From contig DAIPJH010000019.1 of the NCBI GenBank assembly GCA_036770365.1, forward strand, positions 1 to 28,203: a stretch of DNA of 28,203 nucleotides, written 5' to 3'. Both the position numbers and the translations under genes were made by a program. Below the pieces are notes generated by a model, which searched no databases, was not told where the DNA came from, and saw nothing but the letters and a program-made list of their open reading frames with translations. Positions 15,980-23,019 of this stretch are shown here, one piece after another (the first letter of the stretch is position 1; each line of letters begins with the position of its first letter). This DNA is from DAIPJH01 sp036770365 (GTDB lineage: Bacteria > Pseudomonadota > Alphaproteobacteria > Rickettsiales > UBA998).

Positions 15980-16533
15980 GTGTTGAACCTCACCTGTACT
16001 TTGCTTTTCTTAACTTTTTTGCCATTGGCAATATCAATATCATCTTTCTCTTTCTTATATTTGGCGGCATATGTATCGCGCCATTTTAGTATTTCGTCTG
16101 GTGTCATTCTTGAAAGACTACGCCCTGCGATAGAGTAAGATTGTTGGTCAAGCGTCGCCCTATTTTCAATCATCGCATTGAGATTATCCAACGTGATTTT
16201 GACATGTGATCGGCCATCATGTGCACCAGAAACATCAGATAGACTTTGCAAAACACTCAGCTGACCGTTTGCAATTGTTTTTCGCTCACCCGTTTTTGTA
16301 GCAATAAGCTGCCACCAATGATCACCCACTTCTAGCCCAGCCGATTGGCTGTCACTGATGGTCGCAATATGGTCATCACCATCATCCGTACAATTAATAT
16401 CAAGACTGGATGCGCCACGCAGATAATAGGTCAGCGTCCAAATGGATGCAGGATAATCTGCAAGCGTTTTTGTCCACGAGACATTATCGCCTTTATAAAA
16501 AGATGAAGGTTCTGTGGTTAAAGTAGTCACCAT
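15976..16533 (-). CDS. Connector/head-tail joining protein between TerL and portal (gpW position)
   Basis: This 185-residue protein has two parts. Residues 1-105 form a beta-sandwich-like domain beginning LTTEPSSFYKGDNVSW, with WTLTYYLRGASSLDI and HWWQLIATKTGERKTIANG. Residues 105-185 are helical and basic, with LNAMIENRATLDQQSYSIAGR and MTPDEILKWRDTYAAKYKKEKDD, a pattern that recurs at the end of gpW-type joining proteins. The gene fills the W position and is coupled to its neighbours by short overlaps on both sides. The beta domain is an addition relative to 68-residue lambda W. Assignment to W rests on position and the helical segment only. Confidence 0.6.
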   Translation of the reverse strand: MVTTLTTEPSSFYKGDNVSWTKTLADYPASIWTLTYYLRGASSLDINCTDDGDDHIATISDSQSAGLEVGDHWWQLIATKTGERKTIANGQLSVLQSLSDVSGAHDGRSHVKITLDNLNAMIENRATLDQQSYSIAGRSLSRMTPDEILKWRDTYAAKYKKEKDDIDIANGKKVKKSKVQVRFNT

Positions 16534-18419
16534 GATTTAACAAACCCCCCTTTTCGTCGCGGCGCAGCGACATGCCGTTTTTGTGCTGGCTTTACTGGAT
16601 TATTATCCAATGCCGCATCCTGCGCGTGAAGGGTTTGTTTTTCGATGGAATCAAGAAAACGCTTCTTTACCGCGGTCATATTTGGCTTCAAAATCTGATA
16701 CGCAGCAAAATTATAAACCTTCAAATCTAAAGCCTCGTTGCGCTTTCCTTTAGGACATACCCATTTTGTTGTGCTACGCCCTTTTTCAAAAGATTGCACC
16801 TTGCGCTCGGCTGTAAGCTGCTCAAAATAGGCTTCATCATAAGTATTTGGGTGGTGCATGCACCCAGCCCCAGTGCGTATTTTTAGGTAAGAATAAATCA
16901 GTTCCTTAGCTGTATCTGTCCCGACATAAAATACCTTAACTTTATAATCATTATTGCGCGAAACCTTCGCTAGAATTGGCTGATTTCTAACACTATGACC
17001 ACGCACAGCATAAATCTTCTTGCCACGCGCCTGCTTCATTTTGGTATATTGATAGACAGATTCCGTGTGGTGCCCACCTGCATCGACTACGGCAACACTA
17101 ATTTTCATGCTCACCTTATATTCATGCTGATATTCTGCGGTGAGAATATCATCAAGCCGCTGCCATACATCCTTTGTTGATGGGTCGCCCCAGATGACAT
17201 GATGCTCAATACTCCACGTCTCTTTATCTTCGCCCCAGCCTAAAATCTCAACCTCTAAGCGGTCATCCTGCACGTCAGTTGCAGCAGTGAGCATCAACAC
17301 TTGCGCAGGGATTTGCGCTTTATAAATTTCAGCACGACCAAGCACATCATCAGCTTCAATCGTCTCGCCTTCATTATCTTCATCCCACGTTTCGGCTAGG
17401 CTACTATTAATAAAAGTCTTGAGTGTGTCGGGGAGTTTTTTAGCCTGCAAAAAATTTTCAATCATTTCTTGCCATGATACCCACGGCGAATACATTTCAT
17501 TCATGTAAAAACCAGCAATTCCTTTAAACTCAGCACGGGAAACCCATTTGCCTTTTCTAAGCATATTCATTTTATAACGCTCTTCGATTTCTGCGCCGCA
17601 ATGCGGGCAGAAATAACCCCATTCATCTGGCTTTGCATCATCATGTGGACGTATTAAATTAGAAAATTTCAACTCATCAAACACATTGCAATGCGGGCAA
17701 GGCACATGATAAACTCGTTTGTCACTTTCTTCATAGGCCGCTTCAATGCGACTTTTTCCTTTTATTGATGGTGTCGAAACTAATATTTTTCTCCTATTCC
17801 AAAATGAGGTTGTTCTCTTCATGGCAAGGGCAATTGGACAACCTTTATCGCCCGCGCTTCCAGGATATAGGTCAACTTCGTCAAACAAGCAGATGCGTAT
17901 TGGGCGGCTTGCCAATGACGATGGAGAGTTTGCACCTGCCATAGTTAGATGACCGCCATGGAAACTTTTGTGTAAAATACTGTTTCCACTATCTTTGCTT
18001 TTTATTTTAATTTTATCAGATAAACACGGGGTATCCCTGACCATTGGAACAAGTCTATCTTTGCTCCAAGTTTCTGCCATTTTCACAGTAGGCTGAAGCA
18101 AAAGCATTGGACATGGATCTTCAGCAATATGAAAACCAGCCATATTATTGATTATTTCAGTTTTACCTACCTGAGCCGAGGCCATATATACGATAGTATG
18201 AACACTTGGATCATTTATAGAATCCATAATACCGCGCTGATAAGGCGCGCGATCAGTGTACCATTTACCAGGTTCAGCACTCGCTTCACTGCTTAGATAT
18301 CTTTCTGCGTCCGCCCACTCGCTTACTGTCATTTCTGGTGGCGGCTTTACGCTTGCGGCTACTTTTCGGAGTATCTTCCACATCGTTTGTTTGCTGGGGA
18401 TCGTATCGAGCACATTCAT
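16527..18419 (-). CDS. Terminase large subunit (gpA family)
   Basis: This 630-residue protein has gpA-type motifs. They are a leading PPPEMTVSEWADAERYLSSE, Walker A SAQVGKT (81-87), Walker B ICLFDEVD (176-183), a zinc ribbon with Cys241, Cys244, Cys271 and Cys274, and the nuclease-domain acidic residues in TDVQDD (Asp382) and VVDAGG (Asp446). It packages concatemeric DNA through the portal and cuts it, probably at cos sites as in other gpA phages. The ATG at 18419 has a very strong AAGGAGG six bases upstream, which supports a start 134 bases inside the small-subunit gene. It ends within the start of the connector gene. Confidence 0.95.
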   Translation of the reverse strand: MNVLDTIPSKQTMWKILRKVAASVKPPPEMTVSEWADAERYLSSEASAEPGKWYTDRAPYQRGIMDSINDPSVHTIVYMASAQVGKTEIINNMAGFHIAEDPCPMLLLQPTVKMAETWSKDRLVPMVRDTPCLSDKIKIKSKDSGNSILHKSFHGGHLTMAGANSPSSLASRPIRICLFDEVDLYPGSAGDKGCPIALAMKRTTSFWNRRKILVSTPSIKGKSRIEAAYEESDKRVYHVPCPHCNVFDELKFSNLIRPHDDAKPDEWGYFCPHCGAEIEERYKMNMLRKGKWVSRAEFKGIAGFYMNEMYSPWVSWQEMIENFLQAKKLPDTLKTFINSSLAETWDEDNEGETIEADDVLGRAEIYKAQIPAQVLMLTAATDVQDDRLEVEILGWGEDKETWSIEHHVIWGDPSTKDVWQRLDDILTAEYQHEYKVSMKISVAVVDAGGHHTESVYQYTKMKQARGKKIYAVRGHSVRNQPILAKVSRNNDYKVKVFYVGTDTAKELIYSYLKIRTGAGCMHHPNTYDEAYFEQLTAERKVQSFEKGRSTTKWVCPKGKRNEALDLKVYNFAAYQILKPNMTAVKKRFLDSIEKQTLHAQDAALDNNPVKPAQKRHVAAPRRKGGFVKSW

Positions 18420-18867
18420 AAAGTGCCTCCTTAACTTTTATCCTTACCAATCGCTCAAATTCTGTGCGATTTGTCATGCCAAGACCTTGAGCCGCAATAG
18501 ATGATGGGAGCGATAACAACCGCGCTCTAAAATTTGCCACCATATTCATCACTTCGGTTTCAATATCTGAAGCCAAGACAAGTTCGCGGCGACGCAGCGC
18601 AACTTCCATCTCCATTTTATCAGCCCGCGCACTTTCGTAACGTGCCTGAGCAATAAGTATGTCTTCATTTTTCTCACCGCCCTTACGCGACGCTTCTTGC
18701 AAAAAAACCGTGTAACCACGCACTGAATCATCAAGCGGATACAGCCCATGCTGTAATTTTGGGATAATTCCATCGTCAGCAAGCTGCCTAATGCGCCTTT
18801 CTGTAAGACCAAAAAGGCTAGCTAAGTAAGGCGCTCCAACACCTTTTATGTCTTTTTTCTGTGCCAT
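18286..18867 (-). CDS. Terminase small subunit (Nu1-like)
   Basis: This 193-residue protein starts with a winged-helix domain (residues 8-35, GVGAPYLASLFGLTERRIRQLADDG), as in lambda Nu1. A long charged helix (LIAQARYESARADKMEMEVALRRREL) and a basic C-terminus (KSSRKRKAATRNDSKRVGGRRKI) follow. The family binds the cos or pac site and recruits the large subunit, which is the next gene. The last 134 bases overlap the large-subunit start in another frame; the basic tail is the overlapping part. A gap of 114 bases lies upstream. Confidence 0.9.
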   Translation of the reverse strand: MAQKKDIKGVGAPYLASLFGLTERRIRQLADDGIIPKLQHGLYPLDDSVRGYTVFLQEASRKGGEKNEDILIAQARYESARADKMEMEVALRRRELVLASDIETEVMNMVANFRARLLSLPSSIAAQGLGMTNRTEFERLVRIKVKEALYECARYDPQQTNDVEDTPKSSRKRKAATRNDSKRVGGRRKISKQ

Positions 18868-18981
18868 AATTTCGGAAACGGAAACATCCTTTTTTTGCCT
18901 TACATCTAGCCACAGCCCGCGGTTTGCACGTTACCCACGGCGGAGGTCTGAGGGAGTACCTTTTGTGCTGTATATGCAACA
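18868..18981. other. Gap upstream of the terminase genes, possible cos region
   Basis: This 114-base gap separates the gpZ-like gene from the small terminase gene. It is locally GC-rich (around 18911-18956) and holds a GCCCGCGG patch facing CCCACGGCGG, an imperfect dyad. Two copies of CGGAAAC occur just upstream of the terminase start. In lambda-type phages cos lies upstream of nu1, so this is the natural place to look, but I see no proof of the cut site. Confidence 0.3.
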
Positions 18982-19587
18982 TTATCGCTTTGCTGTTGCC
19001 AATGCAACACTTAAACGCTCCGCAAAGTAGCCGTTGAAGTCACGCTTTGCCCTATTCATTGCCGTGTCCATGTAGTGCATCGCAGGCTTAACCTCAGCCT
19101 TAGGCGTGAGGACAAATAATACTTTGAGAGGATAGGTTTTCTTCCCCTTGCGCTGATATACTGCAGCATTCGTCTCACCATTGTAGGATGATATGAATGA
19201 TCGTGGATTGCTTAATGCCTTAGCAACGCCACCAGATTTTTGAATGTTTTTTGGTGCTTGATTCGTTGGAATAGCAATGTAGCGTTTCCTTGGCAGCTTT
19301 GTGCCACCATCCTCTTGCATCTGTGCAAAGTGAGCATTGGTATAGACAGAAGCGGTTAGTTTCTTCTTACTAGAAAACTCAACACGAATACCTGTATTTC
19401 TGTTATTACGATTCCACCAGTTCTTTTTATTCTTAAACACTCGTTGCACATTTTCAACCTCAGCCGATTGAACCGACACTGCTGTATCATTAAGCGCGCG
19501 TGATAGCGCATAGGGTATTTGGCGGCGTTGGATGTCCGTCATCCCTGCCGTGAACTCTCGTATGTTTGAGCGTACATTTAACTGCAT
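18982..19587 (-). CDS. Minor tail protein Z-like (head-tail completion)
   Basis: This protein of about 201 residues has the layout of the gpZ-type family. It opens with MQLNVRSNIREFTAGMTDIQRRQIPYALSRALNDTAVSVQSAE, continues with a region beginning RVFKNKKNWW, and then YTNAHFAQMQEDGGTKLPRKRYIAIPT. In lambda, gpZ acts late at the head-tail joint and its gene lies between FII and U. Here it sits upstream of the terminase, so the gene has moved relative to lambda. The ATG at 19587 has AGGAG eight bases upstream; a longer reading to 19638 lacks support. Confidence 0.6.
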   Translation of the reverse strand: MQLNVRSNIREFTAGMTDIQRRQIPYALSRALNDTAVSVQSAEVENVQRVFKNKKNWWNRNNRNTGIRVEFSSKKKLTASVYTNAHFAQMQEDGGTKLPRKRYIAIPTNQAPKNIQKSGGVAKALSNPRSFISSYNGETNAAVYQRKGKKTYPLKVLFVLTPKAEVKPAMHYMDTAMNRAKRDFNGYFAERLSVALATAKR

Positions 19588-19612
19588 GATGTTACTCCTG
19601 ACAGATGGAGCA

Positions 19613-19635
19613 GGTGGGGTTCTGCCTACCCCACC
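19613..19635. other. Hairpin between two structural genes
   Basis: A perfect eight-bp stem (GGTGGGGT against ACCCCACC) with a seven-base loop lies between the stop of the 19656-20078 gene and the gpZ-like start. No T-run follows on the minus strand, so it is not a classic terminator. Confidence 0.5.
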
Positions 19636-19655
19636 CACAAGGTTATCCCTAAGCC

Positions 19656-20078
19656 TTAGCTTTCGGGTTGAGTGATAGGTAAATAAGCAAAGCCTGATAA
19701 TGCAGCAAACGCAGCAATAACAGCCGCACTTGCGTTAGCGGACGGTGCAATAGTCAAGCGCACATATTTCTTTTGTGGTCGATATAGAATGCGACGAATT
19801 TCGTTATCATCGGCAAAGGTAAACCCTGCCGCAGCTTCAGTGCCTTGCAAATAATCATCTGCGACCGCCGCCGCGTCAGAAAGGTTTGCAGCATCACCAT
19901 CTTCCACCAACACAGCAAAGGTGGCATCCGCATCCGCAAGCGAACCAGTCTCAATGATGAACTCACAAAATCGCGCACCCGTACAATCAATGATTTGCGA
20001 TACCAATGCAGTATTATCCGCCACAGACACAGGCGAGATGGCGCGTTTATATTTAATTTCTGTTGTTGGGTGTCCCAT
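19656..20078 (-). CDS. Conserved phage structural protein, function unknown
   Basis: This 140-residue, beta-rich protein contains VSQIIDCTGARFCEFIIETG, then VLVEDGDAANLSDAAAVADD and AAGFTFADDNEIRRILYRP, followed by KKYVRLTIAPSANA. This pattern recurs in uncharacterised structural proteins of alphaproteobacterial phages, usually next to head genes. A decoration or head-associated role is possible but not shown. AAGGAT precedes the ATG by seven bases. Confidence 0.6.
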   Translation of the reverse strand: MGHPTTEIKYKRAISPVSVADNTALVSQIIDCTGARFCEFIIETGSLADADATFAVLVEDGDAANLSDAAAVADDYLQGTEAAAGFTFADDNEIRRILYRPQKKYVRLTIAPSANASAAVIAAFAALSGFAYLPITQPES

Positions 20079-20119
20079 GATCTTATCCTTTGTAATGATG
20101 GTTATTAAAAAATAAATGG

Positions 20120-20470
20120 TTAGATATAGCGCACAGCCGGAATAATATTTGCCGGTGTCGATACTTGAGCGATATTGGACTCGATCGTTAAAAAGCGAAT
20201 ACCTGCGGTCTCAATTGGGCTGATGGGGCAATATTTACCTGCGACCACATCATAGCTAATGTCATCGCCGCCATATGATGCTGTATAACTTTCACCACCA
20301 GAAGTAAGACGCGCATTTATTTTAATGCTTGTCCCTGAATAATTTGATGGAATATAAAGACCAGCAAGAGTATTACCCTGTAGATCTATTTCTGATGATT
20401 CGAATTCTTCAACGGCGATGGTTAAAACAAAACCATCTTGAATGACTGGTGTTATATTATAATTTGACAT
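20120..20470 (-). CDS. Small beta-rich phage protein, probable virion component
   Basis: This 116-residue protein (start MSNYNITPVIQDGFVLTIAV) has alternating beta strands: LAGLYIPSNYSGTSIKINARL, then ESYTASYGGDDISYDV, then GIRFLTIESN. AAGGAG lies upstream of the ATG. It has the composition of a small decoration or virion accessory protein and is paired with the gene just downstream, which is also beta-rich. No named family is recognised. Confidence 0.55.
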   Translation of the reverse strand: MSNYNITPVIQDGFVLTIAVEEFESSEIDLQGNTLAGLYIPSNYSGTSIKINARLTSGGESYTASYGGDDISYDVVAGKYCPISPIETAGIRFLTIESNIAQVSTPANIIPAVRYI

Positions 20471-20507
20471 CGTTCATACTCCTTAGATGATGTATTATAA
20501 TATGCCT

Positions 20508-20903
20508 TCAGCCGACATGTGAAGTCTCACTGATGAAGTGCATGCTGTTCACATGCAGCATATTGATAGATACCTGCACCACAGTCTGCTGATCAGTAGT
20601 TATATTGGCAGTGATGGTGTTTTCTACATCGCGCAACCACAGGGTCATTTTATGATGAAAAAAACTTGGTGATAAACCAGCTAAGTCGCAGATAGTTTCC
20701 ATATCTTCAGAAAATGTTTTAAGCCAAATCCTTGTTTTATGTTGATGGTGTTGGCTTGCTGCCGATACTGCTTTCCCCTGCACATCCTGTATTGCCTGAA
20801 GCAAAACCCTCGCCCACATGCGTTGCTGACCTATCTCACCTTCGTCGATGATAAGCTTTATCACTTTTGTGATATGTTCAACATGACCAAGGGCATGATC
20901 CAT
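20508..20903 (-). CDS. Small phage protein of unknown function
   Basis: This 131-residue protein starts MDHALGHVEHITKVIKLIIDEG. Its middle holds KTRIWLKTFSEDMETICDLAGLSPSFF, with the CDLAGLSP pattern seen in small phage proteins found near replication and terminase genes. It follows the DnaC-like gene by three bases and precedes the structural genes. A regulatory role at the early-late boundary is possible but is only inferred from position. Confidence 0.6.
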   Translation of the reverse strand: MDHALGHVEHITKVIKLIIDEGEIGQQRMWARVLLQAIQDVQGKAVSAASQHHQHKTRIWLKTFSEDMETICDLAGLSPSFFHHKMTLWLRDVENTITANITTDQQTVVQVSINMLHVNSMHFISETSHVG

Positions 20904-20906
20904 ACG

Positions 20907-21806
20907 TCATGCCTTCCCACGATAAGATTCCCAGTTAAAAACACAAATCAAACCGTCATTTTCTTTCATGCGATCCACGGCCATTTCGCCGACATACTTC
21001 ATCAACATCGGAATAGCATAGTTGCTCATCATAATGGTTGGCTTGCGCATCTCATGACGACCATTGACGATAGCCGCAAAAATATCACGCTCTGCCTTTG
21101 TGCCAAGCGATGCCCCGCACTCATCCAGTGCAAGGAGATTAGGCGCAATATATTTTTTAACTGCATCCTCCAAATCAATTTTTGTGCGCCCGCTTAATGT
21201 CTTTTTTACCGATGCTAATGCCACCCATGCATTAACAATCATCGCGGTCTTTCCATGTTTACGAATCACTGTATCAATGATGGAATTAGCAAGATGGCTC
21301 TTGCCTGTTCCTGTTGTGCCAATCATCAAGATGGGGCGACCTTTACGCTCCATCTCTGGAAAGTTTTCAGCATACTCTCGCAATAAATTGAGGTTGCTCT
21401 GTGCTACATCATTTTGCGGTATATAATCATCAAAACCCTTGCCTTTAAACAAAAGTGGAATACCAGATGCTAACAATTTACGCGCAAGTTCTTGCTGCTC
21501 ATTTTCGCGCTGTAAAAAACTCTCGCGTTTTGATTCAAGGCGTTTTTTATCTTCAAAACAGGCTGCGCAACGCGCGCCCAACCAATCACCACTTAACCCA
21601 TGCACCCGCAGCACCTCAACCTGACTTACGCCATGCACCGCACAATCAAAATCAATAATGCGCTTTTCAAGCTCGTATTCCACTTTCGCTTGCTTTAGGC
21701 TTGACACCTGAAATGGTGTTGAATCCTTCAGTTCCGGCAAAGTAATCTTGGTCGGCGAATCGTTGTGGTTCGTGGCTTCCATTGGTGTTGCTTGAGCGTT
21801 GAGCAT
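20907..21806 (-). CDS. DnaC-type helicase-loader ATPase (lambda P equivalent)
   Basis: This 299-residue protein has an N-terminal zinc-binding pattern (Cys55, His58, Cys80, Cys83). An AAA+ domain follows: Walker A GTTGTGKS at 163-170, Walker B NLLALDE at about 223-229, a sensor-like MMSN near 260, and an Arg-rich end (AVDRM, Arg279). DnaC/IstB-type ATPases load the replicative helicase onto single-stranded DNA at the origin. The gene directly follows the initiator-like gene and overlaps its end, as P follows O in lambda. AAAGGA lies eight bases before the ATG at 21806. Confidence 0.88.
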   Translation of the reverse strand: MLNAQATPMEATNHNDSPTKITLPELKDSTPFQVSSLKQAKVEYELEKRIIDFDCAVHGVSQVEVLRVHGLSGDWLGARCAACFEDKKRLESKRESFLQRENEQQELARKLLASGIPLLFKGKGFDDYIPQNDVAQSNLNLLREYAENFPEMERKGRPILMIGTTGTGKSHLANSIIDTVIRKHGKTAMIVNAWVALASVKKTLSGRTKIDLEDAVKKYIAPNLLALDECGASLGTKAERDIFAAIVNGRHEMRKPTIMMSNYAIPMLMKYVGEMAVDRMKENDGLICVFNWESYRGKA

Positions 21807-22617
21807 GGTTTTGTCCTTTCGGTGCAGGTGAGTTTTGGTCTTGGATGGCTTCCTTGATGGCGTTGTTGAAATAACTCAGCCTTGTTGGTGGTATACCGCT
21901 TTTGCGCTCCATCACCCTCAGCACGGTGCGTTCAATCAGCGCATAATCCCCACCCCATGCCATCCAGTCTCGCACATGCCCCATATCCAGTGGCAATGGT
22001 GCGCAGATGATTTCCTGAATGCGTTTTGAAATCTTCAAAAATTCATTTTCAGATTTATTTTCATTTTCCGCAGGCGCAGCTAGCTGTGATTGTGAATGAA
22101 ATGAACAATCACTCTCTTTCCTTTCCTCTTCCTCTTCCGTATCCCTTCCCTTCCCTTCCGTCCCTGAGTCCTCATTGAGTCCTCTGTGATGGCTCAGTGA
22201 GTATTTATTGAGTCCTCCATGAGGGTTCAGTGAGTCCTCATTGGATGGTGATGTGTCACTCTGTGATGACTCACGTTGTTGTGATGGATGTAAAGGGATA
22301 GATGATTTGCTTGGTCGGTTAATAAGCTGATGCTTGTTAAATCCTATGATGTGTAGAAAATGCTGGTTCACTCCATGAGTGCTCACTGAATACTCACTGA
22401 GTAATTCCTGGTCGATTAATTCTTGAATAAGTGGCTCACAATCAAAAGCGTCAGCAGGAAAAACCTGCATTTTGATGCGCTTGGATGATCGCCCCAAATT
22501 GCCGTTATCATCTGCAAAATTTAGCATGCCAATAAACAACAGGCGCGCAGGCAAGCTGCATTCCGTTATTTTCTCATCCGTCCAAAATTCTGGCTTAATC
22601 GTTCGTATTCGTGCCAT
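21667..22617 (-). CDS. Phage replication initiator-like protein (lambda O-like), carries the candidate origin
   Basis: This 316-residue protein starts MARIRTIKPEFWTDEKITEC, a common start of phage winged-helix replication proteins (residues 1-105). The middle (115-152) is a repeated hydrophilic stretch with an 11-residue period: NEDSLNPHGGL, NKYSLSHHRGL, NEDSG. It is the translation of an 11-bp tandem array. The C-terminal part (about 185-260, including LDMGHVRDWMAWGGDYALIE and SYFNNAIKEAIQDQ) looks like a helicase-recruitment or partner-binding region. The start at 22617 has GAGGGGG upstream; a GTG at 22746 would extend it by 43 residues. The next gene is the DnaC-type ATPase. Confidence 0.85.
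   Translation of the reverse strand: MARIRTIKPEFWTDEKITECSLPARLLFIGMLNFADDNGNLGRSSKRIKMQVFPADAFDCEPLIQELIDQELLSEYSVSTHGVNQHFLHIIGFNKHQLINRPSKSSIPLHPSQQRESSQSDTSPSNEDSLNPHGGLNKYSLSHHRGLNEDSGTEGKGRDTEEEEERKESDCSFHSQSQLAAPAENENKSENEFLKISKRIQEIICAPLPLDMGHVRDWMAWGGDYALIERTVLRVMERKSGIPPTRLSYFNNAIKEAIQDQNSPAPKGQNHAQRSSNTNGSHEPQRFADQDYFAGTEGFNTISGVKPKASESGIRA
22086..22112. repeat. Inverted repeat beside the polypurine tract
   Basis: GTGATTGT at 22086-22093 and ACAATCAC at 22105-22112 form a perfect eight-bp inverted repeat with an 11-base loop. It sits at the far side of the polypurine tract from the iteron array. Confidence 0.6.
22112..22164 (-). repeat. Polypurine tract (minus strand) adjacent to the iterons
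   Basis: The minus strand is almost all purine across about 53 bases, with three interruptions seen on the plus strand (g139, a141 and g160 of this block). It encodes the acidic-lysine stretch GRDTEEEEERKE. It lies between the 11-bp iteron array and an AT-rich stretch at about 22025-22068, the same order as iterons, purine-asymmetric AT-rich segment in lambda ori. Confidence 0.75.
22165..22274. repeat. Tandem 11-bp iteron array, candidate phage origin
   Basis: Ten contiguous 11-bp units are visible on the plus strand, in strict register from 22165. The best units read TGAGTCCTCAT (22165, 22231), TGAGTCCTCTG (22176) and TGAGTCCTCCA (22209), with variants TGATGGCTCAG, TGAGTATTTAT, TGAGGGTTCAG and TGATGACTCAC. 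Two units (22242-22263) are weak. The core TGAG-N2-CTCA is itself a palindrome. The 11-bp period is close to one helical turn, so bound proteins would line up on one DNA face. The array is inside the initiator-like gene, as iterons are inside lambda O. Confidence 0.85.
22376..22408. repeat. Second cluster of the same 11-bp iterons
   Basis: Three consecutive 11-bp units, TGAGTGCTCAC, TGAATACTCAC and TGAGTAATTCC, match the main array. They start about 100 bases from its end and are not in the same 11-bp register as it. They lie in the codons for QELLSEYSVSTH. Confidence 0.75.
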
Positions 22618-22647
22618 TGCAATCCCCCTCACCCTCTCTATAAAATG

Positions 22648-22708
22648 TCGCGGCGGCTGGACTGGAGGGTATTCAGTCACTAGCGATTGCAATTCACCGC
22701 CGCCGCGA
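22648..22708. repeat. 10-bp inverted repeat in the leader of the initiator-like gene
   Basis: TCGCGGCGGC at 22648-22657 and GCCGCCGCGA at 22699-22708 are perfect complements separated by 41 bases. They lie upstream of the ATG at 22617. The minus transcript could form a GC-rich stem with an inner ACTG/CAGT pairing, or the sites could bind a protein. No other function is visible. Confidence 0.6.
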
Positions 22709-22749
22709 TTCGTTAAAAGCAGGTGACTGCCGAAGCAATCACCCACCCA

Positions 22750-23019
22750 TCACCCATCGCCTTTGGCTGCGCTGGGTATTCCTTGTGCGGCTTTTTGAGC
22801 CTCAATCATAATCACCTGTATTGACCTATCCCGACCATCCAGTAATGTGCGTGTTGCCCCGCGTGAGGTTTTTTCAACCACCAACCGACTACCAAGCGCA
22901 CGAATGGCGAAATCAATGCCCTGCCCCGTAAACTCAGGCTCGCGCTTCACACGCTCAACCAACGGCTCTTGAAAAGGCTTGCCTGAACGTAATTTGGTGA
23001 GACCAGGAATATATTTCAT
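22750..23019 (-). CDS. Unknown small early protein
   Basis: This 89-residue protein starts MKYIPGLTKLRSGKPFQEPL, with GGAGG five bases before the ATG and an ATGA overlap with the RusA-like stop. It contains ERVKREPEFTGQGIDFAIRALGSRLVVEKTSRGATRTLLDG, mixed charge with a possible small helical domain. No family is recognised. Its place between the resolvase and initiator-like genes suggests an early replication or recombination accessory role. Confidence 0.6.
   Translation of the reverse strand: MKYIPGLTKLRSGKPFQEPLVERVKREPEFTGQGIDFAIRALGSRLVVEKTSRGATRTLLDGRDRSIQVIMIEAQKAAQGIPSAAKGDG

Noticed and set aside
22165..22274. CRISPR array
   Set aside because: Units are 11 bp, contiguous and without spacers, inside a coding gene; an iteron-type array fits far better.
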